A DNA stretch of 64,000 bases from Microbacterium testaceum (lineage in GTDB: Bacteria; Actinomycetota; Actinomycetes; Actinomycetales; Microbacteriaceae). The stretch's first letter is position 1, and each line of letters starts with the position of its first letter. The position numbers were made by a program, and so were the translations under genes. The stretch spans positions 1 through 64,000 of the forward strand of contig NZ_BJML01000011.1 of the NCBI RefSeq assembly GCF_006539145.1, read 5' to 3'. Below are positions 15,525 through 24,578 of this stretch, one piece after another. A model generated the notes under the pieces. The model ran no database searches. It saw only the letters and a program-made list of their open reading frames with translations, and had not been told where the DNA came from.

Positions 15525-15563
15525 GGCCCCGGCCGCTCGCTCACGCGGGTAGCCGGGGCCTTC
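15525..15563 (+). terminator. Terminator-like hairpin before portal
   Basis: GGCCCCGGC / GCCGGGGCC with an 18-nt loop then TTCCC. It may attenuate the late transcript between the fibre block and the portal, and also insulates the minus-strand gene. Confidence 0.6.
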
Positions 15564-15583
15564 CCATTCCCATCGGAGGCCCC

Positions 15584-16975
15584 GTGGACGTAACCGCCAC
15601 CCTCGCCGAGGAACTCGACGGCAAGCTCGAGGCCGACCTCAAGCCCGACGGGCGTCTCGGCCTCACCAAGCGCTACCTCGAGGGAGCGCACGACGAGCCC
15701 TACATGCCTCGCGGCGCCAAAGCGGAGTTCAAGCACCTCGCCAAGCGCGCCGTGACGAATTGGCTCCCCCTCGTCCCCGACACCTTCGCCAAAGACCTCT
15801 TCGTCGAGGGCTACCGAGCGCCCAAGGCGCCCGAGGATGATCCCGCCTGGAAGCGCTGGCAGGAGAACGGGCTCGACGCCCGCCAGACAATCGCCCACCG
15901 CGGCGCGCTCGAATACGGCACGAGCTACGTCCTCGTCCTCAAGGCGAAGGACCGGCCGTCCTCGGCCTTCATCCGGCCCCTCTCTCCCCTCCGCTCCGCC
16001 GCGTGGTACGCCGACGAGGATGACGAGTTCCCGCAAGTCGCCATCCGCCGCCTCGGCAAGACCCCGGACGGCAAGGGCCGTCTCCTCGAGGTCTACGAGG
16101 GCGGGCGCATGGTCCCCTTCACGGTCCGCGACGGCGTCTACACGGCGGGCGAGGAGCAGCTCACCGGTTTCGATCACGTCCCCTTCGTCCGCTTCCGCGA
16201 CCGGCTCGACGGCGCGAGCGTCGGCCTCGTCCGCCCGCTCATCCCGCTCCAAGACCGCGTCAACGAGACCGTCTTCTCGACGCTCATCGCCATGCAGTAC
16301 GCCTCATTCCGGCAGCGCTGGGCGACAGGCCTCGCGATCCCCGTCGACGAAGACCCCGATTCCCCCACCTTCGGCGAGCCGCTCGAGACGTTCGAGTCCG
16401 CGGTCAATCGTCTGTGGGTCTCCGACTCGAGTGATGCCCGCTTCGGCGACTTCGCGCAGACGGAACTCTCGGGCCACCACGAGGCCTACAAGTCGACGGT
16501 CCGCACGCTGGCCGCCCTCGGGCAGATCAGCCCGGACGTCCTCATGGGAGAGCTCATCAACGTCTCGGGCGACGCCCTGACCAACATGCAGCACGCCACG
16601 CGCCGCAAGCGCTCGGAGCTCGAGACCCTCTTCGGCGAGTCCTGGGAGTCCGTCTTCCGCCTCGCTGCCATCGCCTCCGGCTCCACCATCCCGGGCGAGG
16701 AGGCTCAAGTTCGCTGGCGCGATGCCGGCGGCGAGAACCTCGCGGCCACCGTCGACGCTCTCGGCAAGATGGCGCAGATGCTCGGCGTCCCTCAGGAAGC
16801 CCTCTGGGAGCGCGTGCCCGGCGTCACCGACACCGACCTCAAGCGCTGGAAGGAGCTGGCGAAGCCCGACGCGCTCGACGCGCTCACGGCCGAAATCAAC
16901 CGCCAGGCCGCTAGCGCCGAAGCCCAACTCGCCGCCGCCTCCGCCGGAAGCCCGCCGACCATCGCCGAGGCCTAA
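15584..16975 (+). CDS. Portal protein (SPP1 gp6-like)
   Basis: 463 residues forming the dodecameric portal at the packaging vertex. The pattern KRYLEGAHDEPYMPRG...AVTNWLPLVPDTFAKDLFVEGYR, the clip and stem region around QDRVNETVFSTLIAMQYASFRQRWATG, and NMQHATRRKRSELETLFGESWE are typical of actinophage portals. GTG start 4 nt after GGAGGC. The MuF-like gene follows immediately. Confidence 0.88.
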   Translation: MDVTATLAEELDGKLEADLKPDGRLGLTKRYLEGAHDEPYMPRGAKAEFKHLAKRAVTNWLPLVPDTFAKDLFVEGYRAPKAPEDDPAWKRWQENGLDARQTIAHRGALEYGTSYVLVLKAKDRPSSAFIRPLSPLRSAAWYADEDDEFPQVAIRRLGKTPDGKGRLLEVYEGGRMVPFTVRDGVYTAGEEQLTGFDHVPFVRFRDRLDGASVGLVRPLIPLQDRVNETVFSTLIAMQYASFRQRWATGLAIPVDEDPDSPTFGEPLETFESAVNRLWVSDSSDARFGDFAQTELSGHHEAYKSTVRTLAALGQISPDVLMGELINVSGDALTNMQHATRRKRSELETLFGESWESVFRLAAIASGSTIPGEEAQVRWRDAGGENLAATVDALGKMAQMLGVPQEALWERVPGVTDTDLKRWKELAKPDALDALTAEINRQAASAEAQLAAASAGSPPTIAEA

Positions 16976-17799
16976 TGGCCGTCGACTATGACGCGCTCGC
17001 TCGAGCGCACATGGCGAAGCAAGTGACGGACGCCGCGAAGATTCAAGCCGCCATGGTCCGCCTGTGGGACGAGACGATCGACCCCGCGGACCTCACACGC
17101 TCCTTCGCGCTCTTCCGCGAGCGAGCGCTCCCGCTCATCGAATCGGGACGCTCGATCAGTAAGGGCGAGGCGCAACGGTACTTCGAGGCCATCCACGGCG
17201 TGAGCGGCCTGAGTGGCGACCTCGCCGACGTCTACGAGAAGGGGTGGAGCCCGCGCTACGCGCGCTCCTCCCTCTCCTATGTCGCGGGTAATCCGTTGGC
17301 TCGAGCGGAGGCGATCCGCCGGGCTGGCGGCGACCCGACCGCGGAGCTTCTCAAGGCGCGCGAGGCCGTCCTCGGCTCGGCGAAGCGGCACGTCCTCAAC
17401 GCCGGCCGCGAGCGAGTCATCGGGCTCACGAAGACGACCGGCTACGGCCGGTGGGCTCGAGTAAGCGACGGCGCCCCGTGCGCGTTTTGCCTCATGCTCG
17501 TCGGCCGCGGGCCGGTCTACACGATCGACACCGCCTCATTCCGTTCGCATGACCGTTGCGGATGCTCCGCCCGCCCCGTCCTTGCGACGGAGAGCGGATG
17601 GAGCGAGCAGGCCCGCCAGGCGCGGGCGCTCTACCGCGAGGGCAACGGCCTCGTCGGCCTTCGTCAGATTCTCGCCGAGCGAGATGCCGAGGAGCCGACG
17701 CCCGCTCCCGTCGTGCCGATCCGCCGCCTCGAGCCGACTGAGGTGGACCCGGCACTCGCCCTCATCCTGGCCCGCCTCGTTCGAGCACGGGCCGCCTAG
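16975..17799 (+). CDS. MuF-like minor capsid protein
   Basis: 274 residues, starting at the A of the portal stop. The diagnostic C-terminal half has KRHVLNAGRERVIGLT..WARVSDGAPCAFCLMLVGRG and FRSHDRCGCSARPV, the Cys/His-rich MuF-type signature. It probably resides in the capsid near the portal, where such proteins aid maturation or are ejected. No protease motif is visible. Confidence 0.85.
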   Translation: MAVDYDALARAHMAKQVTDAAKIQAAMVRLWDETIDPADLTRSFALFRERALPLIESGRSISKGEAQRYFEAIHGVSGLSGDLADVYEKGWSPRYARSSLSYVAGNPLARAEAIRRAGGDPTAELLKAREAVLGSAKRHVLNAGRERVIGLTKTTGYGRWARVSDGAPCAFCLMLVGRGPVYTIDTASFRSHDRCGCSARPVLATESGWSEQARQARALYREGNGLVGLRQILAERDAEEPTPAPVVPIRRLEPTEVDPALALILARLVRARAA

Positions 17800-17800
17800 C

Positions 17801-17845
17801 CCCCAATCCGAAGGCGTCGACGCATCCCCGCGTCGGGGCCTTTTC
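17801..17845 (+). terminator. Weak terminator-like hairpin
   Basis: GACGC-ATCCCC-GCGTC inside outer CCCC/GGGG, followed by CCTTTT, between the MuF and scaffold genes. Probably partial read-through control of capsid genes. Confidence 0.4.
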
Positions 17846-17901
17846 CATGCGCGCGCCTCGGGAGGTCCGAGGGCGCAACCCGTCCCAGGAGGACGCATCA
17901 C

Positions 17902-18417
17902 ATGACCGACGACAACAAGACGCAGACGCCCCCGTGGGGCGAGGTCGAGAACTTCGACGCCGAGAAGGCATGGACTCTCATCCTCAACCTCCGCAAGGAC
18001 GTCGAGGCGCTCAAGACGGACAAGGCCGACCTCACGACGGAGCGAGACGCTCTCGTCGCCGAGAAGGAAGCCGCCGCGACCGCGGGCCAGACCGAAGCCG
18101 AGAAGGCCGAGGCCGCCGCCACGAAGACCGCGAACGACCTGGCCGCAGCCCGCAAGGAGCTGTGGATCGAGCGAGCCCTCCGTCAGCACAACGTGCCCGA
18201 GCACCTCGTCGAGTTCCTCACGGGCGACGACGAGGCGGCCATCGCCTCCCGCGCCGCGAAGCTCGCCGGTCTCCCGGCCCCGAAGGAAGAGCCCGCCGCG
18301 AAGGAAGAGCCCGCGGCCAAGCCCGCCGGCCGCCCTCAGGCAGCCCTCACCCCCGGCCACGGCGGGGACGAGAACGTCTTCGACCCCGACGCCATCGTCG
18401 CGGCCAACTTCGGCTGA
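17902..18417 (+). CDS. Scaffolding protein
   Basis: 171 residues, directly before the capsid gene. Residues ~20-100 are a charged coiled coil (LRKDVEALKTDKADLTTERDALVAEKEAAATAGQTEAEKAEAAATK), then a Pro/Ala/Glu repeat (PAAKEEPAAKPA) and a conserved C-terminal end DPDAIVAANFG. Composition, size and place fit an internal scaffold that directs procapsid assembly. Confidence 0.85.
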   Translation: MTDDNKTQTPPWGEVENFDAEKAWTLILNLRKDVEALKTDKADLTTERDALVAEKEAAATAGQTEAEKAEAAATKTANDLAAARKELWIERALRQHNVPEHLVEFLTGDDEAAIASRAAKLAGLPAPKEEPAAKEEPAAKPAGRPQAALTPGHGGDENVFDPDAIVAANFG

Positions 18418-18473
18418 CCCCGGACCTCCCCACCCCCACCTACTAGCGCCTACGGGCGCGGAACGGAGCCCTC

Positions 18474-19436
18474 ATGGCCCACACCTTCGATTACGACGCC
18501 GCTCAGGTCGCCGTCGTTACCGCCAAATTCGTCGAGCAAGACTCCTTCCTCTCGGCGCTCGTCTCGCGCAACTACCAAGACGAGTTCTCCGCCCCCGGTA
18601 CGGCCAACCGCCCGGTCAAGATCAAGTACCCCACCACCCTCTTCGCCCGCGAGCGCGAAATCGACGACGTCACGAGCAACATCCAGCTCGACGAAATCAA
18701 GGAGGCGGGCACCACGATCAACCTCGACAAGAAGATGGTCTACTCGGCTGTCCCGCTGTCGGAGGGTGACCTCAACCTCAAGCTCACGGACTTCTCCGCT
18801 CAGGTGCTCAAGCCGCAGACCGCGGCCATCGCCGACGACATCGAGCACCGCGTCGCCTCGAAGCTCCTGGCCGTGCCCGCGCCCACGGGCTTCACCGCGA
18901 CCTACGACCCGCTCAACCCCGTCGCGTACTTCACCAAGCTCCGCAAGCACCTCCGCGACAACGGCGTCCCCCAGGCGGGCATTCAGCTCGTCGTGGGCAC
19001 CGGCATCTACGCCGACCTCCTGGACACCAAGGCGATCGTCGACGCGAGCCAAAGCGGCTCGACCGCGGCGCTCCGTGACGGCCAGGTCGGCAAGGTCCGC
19101 GGCTTCACCGTCGTCGAGTCGACCCGCGTGGCGGATTACGAGGTGCTTGCGTTCCACAAGGACGCCGTCACCCTCGTCACCCGTGCCCCCGCCGTGCCCC
19201 AGGGCGCGACCTTCGGCGCTTCGGTCTCGGAGGGCGGCTACTCCATGCGCTACCTCCGCGACTACGACGCGATGAAGACCGTGGACCGCTCCATCGTCGC
19301 GACCTTCGTCGGCGTGGGCATCCTGCCGACCTTCAAGATCACCCGCGACCGCACGGCGCGGACCGCGGCCATCACGCCCATCGAAAACGGCGGCGTCGTC
19401 CACATCGCCAACGTGACGCAGAAGGCCACGGCGTAA
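18474..19436 (+). CDS. Major capsid protein
   Basis: 320 residues; HK97/P22-coat fold by context and pattern (AHTFDYDAAQVAVVTAKFVEQDSFLSALVSRNY, MVYSAVPLSEGDLNLKLTDFSAQVLKPQ, FTVVESTRVADYEVLAFHKDAVTLVTRAP). It assembles the icosahedral shell with the scaffold encoded upstream. ACGGAGCC precedes the ATG and a terminator follows, fitting high expression. Confidence 0.88.
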   Translation: MAHTFDYDAAQVAVVTAKFVEQDSFLSALVSRNYQDEFSAPGTANRPVKIKYPTTLFAREREIDDVTSNIQLDEIKEAGTTINLDKKMVYSAVPLSEGDLNLKLTDFSAQVLKPQTAAIADDIEHRVASKLLAVPAPTGFTATYDPLNPVAYFTKLRKHLRDNGVPQAGIQLVVGTGIYADLLDTKAIVDASQSGSTAALRDGQVGKVRGFTVVESTRVADYEVLAFHKDAVTLVTRAPAVPQGATFGASVSEGGYSMRYLRDYDAMKTVDRSIVATFVGVGILPTFKITRDRTARTAAITPIENGGVVHIANVTQKATA

Positions 19437-19450
19437 CCCTCTCCCCTCCT

Positions 19451-19490
19451 AGCCCGGGAGTCACTCACCTCGAGCGGCTCCCGGGCTTCC
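19451..19490 (+). terminator. Terminator after capsid gene
   Basis: Perfect 10-bp stem AGCCCGGGAG / CTCCCGGGCT followed by TCCCC. Likely partial, since connector genes follow in the same direction. Confidence 0.65.
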
Positions 19491-19510
19491 CCATTCCCGA
19501 AGGGAGACGC

Positions 19511-19984
19511 ATGACCACCCGCCCCCTCCCCCCTCCCCTCTCCTCTCTCGAGACGCGGCTCGGCCTCGAGGCCGACACCCTCGAAGGCGCCGAACGCGAC
19601 CGCGCGGAGGAAGCCCTCGAGGACGCCGTCACGCTTGTCCTCGCCGAGGTCTCCGAGCGCACGGCCGATCGCTGGGCTTCGAGTGCTCCTCGCGTCGTCG
19701 AGCTCGTCGTCCTGACGGCCGCCCGACGCGGCTACGAGAACCCCCGCGGCATCGCTCAAGAGACCCTCGGCGAGCACACGGTCGGCCTTACGGAGTCGAC
19801 CGGCGTCTACCTCACGGCGCGCGAGGTCATGCAGGTCCGCCGCGCAGCGACCGGGCGAGCGGGCTTCACCGGCTCCGTTCGCACGCCCACGGCCTACGGC
19901 ACGCCGGTCTACCCGGCGACGCTCTACGTGCCCGTCAGCGATAGCCGACCCATCCCCTTCCTCAGCGCCTCCGAGGTGCTCTAG
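19511..19984 (+). CDS. Head-tail connector (gp6-like adaptor)
   Basis: 157 residues; the helical N-terminus with LVLAEVSERTADRW, the RRGYENPRGIAQETLGEHTVGL phrase and the C-terminal position after the capsid gene match head-completion adaptors that dock on the portal. An AAGGGAGACGC ribosome binding site precedes the ATG. Confidence 0.78.
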   Translation: MTTRPLPPPLSSLETRLGLEADTLEGAERDRAEEALEDAVTLVLAEVSERTADRWASSAPRVVELVVLTAARRGYENPRGIAQETLGEHTVGLTESTGVYLTAREVMQVRRAATGRAGFTGSVRTPTAYGTPVYPATLYVPVSDSRPIPFLSASEVL

Positions 19985-20322
19985 TGCTCGCCGGGCAAGC
20001 GGGCACCGCGGCCACGCGCCTCCGCCCCGGCCGCGCCACCGACTCCTACGGCGACGACGTCGAGTCGTGGGATGCGCCGGAGCGCAAGCGCATCCCGCGC
20101 GCGCAGCTCCAACGCGGCCCGTCGACGGAGACCGAGGGCGAGCGCCACCTCCTCGAGGACGAAGCCCTCCTCCTCATCATCGGCGCCTTCCCCCTGACCG
20201 AGGCCGACCGTGTCGAGGCCGACGGCGCTGTCTGGCGCGTCGACGGTACGCCCCGCGTTCGCCGCTCCCTGGCGACCGGCTCGCACGTCGCCGCGCGTCT
20301 CAAGCGCCTCACGACCCTATAG
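19984..20322 (+). CDS. Head closure protein
   Basis: 112 residues, GTG start within the previous stop. A beta-rich sequence (RATDSYGDDVESWDAPERKRIPRAQLQRGPSTE...AVWRVDGTPRVRRSL) of the size and position of stopper proteins that seal the connector. Called by synteny and pattern. Confidence 0.7.
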   Translation: MLAGQAGTAATRLRPGRATDSYGDDVESWDAPERKRIPRAQLQRGPSTETEGERHLLEDEALLLIIGAFPLTEADRVEADGAVWRVDGTPRVRRSLATGSHVAARLKRLTTL

Positions 20323-20330
20323 GAGGTCCG

Positions 20331-20618
20331 ATGCCACCCCGCGTAAAGCTCGACTCCGCCGGGATGCTGGCGATGCTCAACTCCGCTGGCGTCCGCAAGG
20401 CCGTCACAGCTAGCGCCAACTCCGCCGCTGCCTCCCTCGTCGGCATCGAAGCCCACGATGGCCCCGTCGAGGTCATCGTCGACGAGTACCAGACCGACCG
20501 CCCCGTCGCGGGTATCACGCTCGCGCATGCGGGCGGCATCGGGCTCGAGGGCGAGTACGGCTACCTCACTGAGGCGGCCACGGGCGCCGGGCTCCAAGTA
20601 GGACGGCGGGCCGTATGA
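20331..20618 (+). CDS. HK97 gp10-like neck protein
   Basis: 95 residues (MPPRVKLDSAGMLAMLNSAGVRKAVTASANSAAASL...), with an AGGAGGTCC ribosome binding site. Small size, N-terminal helix pair and place between head closure and tail terminator fit the gp10/minor capsid family. The next gene starts 4 bp before its end. Confidence 0.65.
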   Translation: MPPRVKLDSAGMLAMLNSAGVRKAVTASANSAAASLVGIEAHDGPVEVIVDEYQTDRPVAGITLAHAGGIGLEGEYGYLTEAATGAGLQVGRRAV

Positions 20619-21022
20619 CCGCGCCCGTCATCGTCTTCGCCGACGCGCAGCTCGCGACCCGCGACCTTCTCCGCACGCTTCTCGCGCCGCATCGGCCGGA
20701 TGCCACGGTCTCCACGCGCAACGCGCCGACCGACGACAACGGCAGCCCGCGGCCGTGGGTCCGCGTGCGAGCGGGCACCCCCCAGCGCACGAGCCGCGTC
20801 TCCGCGTCGGCGACCGTCCGCCTCACCGTCTACGCCTCCGACGAGGGGGCCGCGCTCTCGCTGGCCGCCCTCGTCGAGGGCCTCCTCCTTGCCGAAGCGA
20901 CGAGCGATCGACTCCTCGGCTTCGGCCCTATCGGGGGCCCGACCCCGGGCACCGACCCCGAGACGCGAGAACCGCTCGCGCTCGTCACCCTCGCGGCGCG
21001 ACTTCGCCCGCGCCAACTCTGA
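20615..21022 (+). CDS. Tail terminator protein
   Basis: 135 residues. The alternating helix-strand pattern (VIVFADAQLATRDLLRTLLAPH...WVRVRAGTPQRTSRVSASATVRLTVYASDEGAALSLAALVEGLLL) is that of the gpU/gp17-like tail terminator fold that caps the tail tube. It sits directly before the major tail gene. Confidence 0.72.
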   Translation: MTAPVIVFADAQLATRDLLRTLLAPHRPDATVSTRNAPTDDNGSPRPWVRVRAGTPQRTSRVSASATVRLTVYASDEGAALSLAALVEGLLLAEATSDRLLGFGPIGGPTPGTDPETREPLALVTLAARLRPRQL

Positions 21023-21033
21023 AAGGCAACCTC

Positions 21034-21594
21034 ATGGCAGGCAACGCCGCGAACACGAACCAATGGGCCGGCGCCGACGTCTTCATCGCGCCCGTCGGCA
21101 CCGCAGGCCCCACCGACCTCACCTCCGCATGGCCCGCCGCCTGGAAGCCCGTGGGCCTCCTGGACGGCGAGGAGGGCTTCACCGAGGGCCGCGAAGAGGA
21201 GACCTCCGAGCGCTACGCCTGGGGCGGCATCCTCGTCCGCCGCTCCAAGAGCAAGCACAAGCGGACCATCCGCTTCGTCGCGCTCGAGGACAACGCCATC
21301 ACGTTCGGCCTCATCAACCCCGGCTCCACGCGCAGCGTGACCGCGGGCGTCCGCAAGTCGACCGTGAAGGTGCCCGTCTCCGGCGTGCAATTCGCGATCG
21401 GCTTCGAGACCCGCGACGGCTCGCGCGTCAAGCGCCGCGTCATCCTCACCGCCGAGGTGCAGGAGGTCGCCGAAATCAAGGAGAGCGAGACCGAGCCTTC
21501 CGTCTTCGACGTGACCACCGTTCTCTTCCCCGCGGCCGACGGCACCCTCTACACCGACCTCGAGACCGATCCCGAGAAGACGACCACTTCCTAA
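21034..21594 (+). CDS. Major tail (tube) protein
   Basis: 186 residues, the repeating subunit of the siphoviral tail tube. The sequence begins MAGNAANTNQWAGADVFIAPVGTAGP and continues with the beta-strand pattern typical of actinophage tube proteins (WKPVGLLDGEEGFTE..., RTIRFVALEDNAITFGLINPGS). The ATG is preceded by GAAAGGCAACC; a terminator and the two-frame chaperone genes follow, as is standard. Confidence 0.85.
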   Translation: MAGNAANTNQWAGADVFIAPVGTAGPTDLTSAWPAAWKPVGLLDGEEGFTEGREEETSERYAWGGILVRRSKSKHKRTIRFVALEDNAITFGLINPGSTRSVTAGVRKSTVKVPVSGVQFAIGFETRDGSRVKRRVILTAEVQEVAEIKESETEPSVFDVTTVLFPAADGTLYTDLETDPEKTTTS

Positions 21595-21607
21595 CCTCCC
21601 CCCTCGA

Positions 21608-21641
21608 GAGGGAGACGTCCGCGCGGGGCGTCTCCCTCTTT
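21608..21641 (+). terminator. Rho-independent terminator
   Basis: GAGGGAGACG / CGTCTCCCTC stem then TTTG, after the major tail gene. Confidence 0.75.
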
Positions 21642-21691
21642 GCTCTCCCCTCACCCGCGCCCCCTGACTCTCACCGCGCATAGGAGACCCC

Positions 21692-21958
21692 ATGACCACC
21701 AACGCCCCCATCGCTGCCGAGGCTCTCGCCGAGGCCATCCCCTTCGACTTCGAGTCGCTCGAGCTGTCGGTCAAGCCGTCCTCGGAGTGGAGCATCCGCT
21801 CGCTCGACCGTCTCGAGCGCGGCTACATCACGTCTTGGCTCGAGCTGGTGCTCCCCGAGAAGAGCTACGCCGCGATCCTCGACGCCGACCTCAAGCCCGA
21901 GGCGATCAGCCGCCTCGTCGTGGCCGTGCAGCGGGCCGCGGGCGTCCGGGGAAACTGA
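21692..21958 (+). CDS. Tail assembly chaperone (G-like, short frame)
   Basis: 88 residues, MTTNAPIAAEALAEAIPFDF..., between tube and tape measure genes. Its 3' end carries the -1 slippery heptamer G-GGA-AAC at 21949-21955 directly before TGA. The product and its frameshifted extension escort the tape measure protein during tail assembly. An ATAGGAGACCCC ribosome binding site precedes the ATG. Confidence 0.85.
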   Translation: MTTNAPIAAEALAEAIPFDFESLELSVKPSSEWSIRSLDRLERGYITSWLELVLPEKSYAAILDADLKPEAISRLVVAVQRAAGVRGN

Positions 21959-22305
21959 CGCAGCTCGCCCGCTGGCTGAGTGACGCCGACGCGCGCGACG
22001 CCATGGAGGCGGACCTTCAACGCTTCCACGGCGTCGACCTCGGCGCCCTCTGGCGCGGCGAGCTGACGATCCGGCGGCTCTCCGTCCTCGTCTTTCACCT
22101 CCCTCCCGAGAGCGCGCTCAAGCGCCTCGGGATGCCCCCGTCGGCCGACGGATGGGACGTCAACTCGTTCCTCCTCGCCGACCTCTTCGCCGCCCTGACC
22201 GGCAAGACGCATCCCGGCCGCCCCGAGGCGCAATCCCGCGCCGAGCGCTACCGGAACCTCCGCACTCGCCTCGAGGCGCAGCGGGCCCGCCTCGATCCTT
22301 CCTAG
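21692..22305 (+). CDS. Tail assembly chaperone fusion (GT-like, by -1 frameshift)
   Basis: Reading shifts by -1 at 21949-21955 and continues as KLTQLARWLSDADARDA... to TAG at 22303-22305. This gives about 204 residues instead of 88. The downstream frame has no start of its own near the junction and ends 9 bp before the tape measure gene, as in the lambda G/GT arrangement. The join is inferred from the heptamer and the open frames. Confidence 0.82.
21949..21955 (+). other. Programmed -1 frameshift site GGGAAAC
   Basis: The XXXYYYZ heptamer GGGAAAC is in the right register (G GGA AAC in frame 0) and is followed at once by the stop codon TGA. Slippage yields GGG AAA then CTG ACG. Confidence 0.85.
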
Positions 22306-22314
22306 GAGACGCCT

Positions 22315-24570
22315 ATGTCGAATGTCGGCTACGCCACCCTCAACGTCATCCCGTCCGCCAAGGGCTTCGGCAAGACCCTCACCGGGCAAGTCAGCCCGGC
22401 GATGGCTTCCGCTGGCGCCGAGGGCGGCAACATCATCGGCTCGACGGTCGGCAAGATCGCGGGCCCGCTCCTGGCCGCCGCGGGCATCGCCTCCATGGGC
22501 CTCTTCGTCGCGGGGGCCGTGAAGCAAGCGGGCGCCCTTGAGCAGAGCATGGGCGCCATCGACACGGTCTTCAAGGGCTCCGCCGCGCAGATGCACGAGT
22601 GGAGCGCTTCCGCCTCCACGTCCGTCGGCCTCGCCAAGAACGACTACAACGAGCTCGCCGTCCTCATCGGATCGCAGCTCAAGAACGCCGGTACGCCGAT
22701 GGACGAGCTGGCGGGCAAGACCAACGGTCTCGTCGCCGCGGGCGCCGATATGGCCTCCATGTTCGGCGGCACGACCAAGGAGGCCGTCGAGGCAATCTCC
22801 TCCGCCCTCAAGGGCGAGCGCGACCCGATCGAGCGCTACGGTGTCTCGCTCAACGAGGCGAAGATTCAAGCCAAGATGGCGGAAGACGCCATGAACGGCG
22901 TGACCTACGCCTCCGAGGAGCAGGCCAAGGCCGCCGCGACCCTCGCGCTCATCATGGCGCAGACGGGCGACGCGCAAGGCAACTTCGCGCGCGAGTCGCA
23001 GACCTACGAGGGCGTCATGCAGCGCCTCTCGGCGTCGTGGCAGAACGTCACCACGACCATCGGTCAAGGCTTCCTCCCCATCGCCACCGCCGGAGGCTCC
23101 GTCCTCCTCGGGATGATGCCGAGTATCCAAGGCGTCGCGGACAAGTTCGCGTCGCTCGCGCCGGCCATCCAAGGCGTCGTCGAGATTCTCCTCTACGGCA
23201 ACTACGACGGTGGCCTCTTCGCGGCCTTCTCGGGGATCGCAGAGGACTCGCCCATCATCGGCTTCCTCTTCGACGTGCGCAACGGCGTTATCGACCTCTT
23301 CTCCGCCATCGCGGCGGGGAGCCCCGATGGCATCGCCGAGGTCTTCACCGGCCTAATCAACGGCGCCGCAGCCGCGCGAGACGGCCTCATCACCGCCGTC
23401 CTCGGAGCCCTGCCCGGCATCGTCTCGGCGATTCTCGCCATGGCGCCGTCGATCCTGCAAGCGGCCTTCACCAGCTTCTTCGGGCTCGTCCAAGGACTCA
23501 TCACGGCTATCCCGCCGCTCCTCACCGCGCTCCTCGCCATGGTGCCCCAGGTCATCACGCTTCTCCTCGGCATGGTGCCCGTGCTCATCACGGCGGGCCT
23601 CACGCTCTTCATGGCCCTCGTGCAAGCCGTCATTCAGATCATCCCGCAGATCGCGACGGCGCTTATCACGATGCTCCCGCAGATCGCCACCACGCTCCTC
23701 GGGATGCTCCCGTCGATCATCGTGGCCGCCCTCGAGCTCTTCATGGGCCTCGTCCAAGCCGTCGTGCAGATGGTCCCCGTGCTCATCACGGCGGTCCTCG
23801 AGATTCTGCCCGTGCTCATCACGACGCTCCTTGGGATGCTGCCGACGATCATCGAGTCGGCGCTCACCCTCTTCCTCGGAGTGGTGACGGGCCTTCTCAC
23901 GGCGATCCCGCAAGTCATCGTCGCGCTCCTGGGGATGCTGCCCCAACTCCTCTCGACCGTGATCGGGATGATCCCGCAGCTCATTCAGGCGGCCGTGCAG
24001 CTCTTCAAGGGCATCGTCTCGGCCATCCCCAAGGTGCTGCCCCTCATCATCGACGCGCTCATCACCATCGGCCCGCAGCTCGTTTCGACGCTCATCGACA
24101 TGGTCCCGCTCCTCCTGCAAGCGGGCGTCGACCTGATCGGTGGCCTCATTGCGGGTCTCTGGGACGCGGCCGGGGGCGTCGTCGACGCGCTCCTCAGCAT
24201 CGCCGGAAACGCCGTGGATGCCTTCAAAAGCTTCTTCGGCATCCACTCCCCCTCTCGCCTCTTCATGTCCTTCGGAGGCTTCATGGGCGAGGGCCTGGCG
24301 ATCGGACTGGACAAGTCGGAGCGCCGCGTCACGAGCGCGGCCCTCGACATGGCGAACGCCGCCGCTGACGCGGTCTCCGGCGTCCGTCTCGTCATGGGCG
24401 CCGACGTCGCGGGCGCCGTGGTCGATGGCGGCCTCCAAGGGGCGCTTGACCGCAACACGGCCGCCACGGACCGCGCGCTCGTCCTCAACTACACGCAGAA
24501 CGGCGGGCAGGGCTTCACGGAGGAGCAGGAACTCATCCGAGCCGCTCGCCGTCTCAAGTACGCCGCCTAG
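22315..24570 (+). CDS. Tape measure protein
   Basis: 751 residues, the longest gene of the tail module, setting tail length. At the family's usual scale of about 0.15 nm per residue this predicts a tail near 110 nm. The N-terminal part is a TP901-type tape measure domain (LAGKTNGLVAAGADMASMFGGTTKEAVEAISSALKGERDPIERYG). Residues ~350-620 are about ten hydrophobic repeats of the type LLGMLPxIIxxALxLFxGLVxA. The C-terminal HSPSRLFMSFGGFMGEGLAIGL motif is typical. Confidence 0.95.
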   Translation: MSNVGYATLNVIPSAKGFGKTLTGQVSPAMASAGAEGGNIIGSTVGKIAGPLLAAAGIASMGLFVAGAVKQAGALEQSMGAIDTVFKGSAAQMHEWSASASTSVGLAKNDYNELAVLIGSQLKNAGTPMDELAGKTNGLVAAGADMASMFGGTTKEAVEAISSALKGERDPIERYGVSLNEAKIQAKMAEDAMNGVTYASEEQAKAAATLALIMAQTGDAQGNFARESQTYEGVMQRLSASWQNVTTTIGQGFLPIATAGGSVLLGMMPSIQGVADKFASLAPAIQGVVEILLYGNYDGGLFAAFSGIAEDSPIIGFLFDVRNGVIDLFSAIAAGSPDGIAEVFTGLINGAAAARDGLITAVLGALPGIVSAILAMAPSILQAAFTSFFGLVQGLITAIPPLLTALLAMVPQVITLLLGMVPVLITAGLTLFMALVQAVIQIIPQIATALITMLPQIATTLLGMLPSIIVAALELFMGLVQAVVQMVPVLITAVLEILPVLITTLLGMLPTIIESALTLFLGVVTGLLTAIPQVIVALLGMLPQLLSTVIGMIPQLIQAAVQLFKGIVSAIPKVLPLIIDALITIGPQLVSTLIDMVPLLLQAGVDLIGGLIAGLWDAAGGVVDALLSIAGNAVDAFKSFFGIHSPSRLFMSFGGFMGEGLAIGLDKSERRVTSAALDMANAAADAVSGVRLVMGADVAGAVVDGGLQGALDRNTAATDRALVLNYTQNGGQGFTEEQELIRAARRLKYAA

Positions 24571-24578
24571 GAGGCAGC

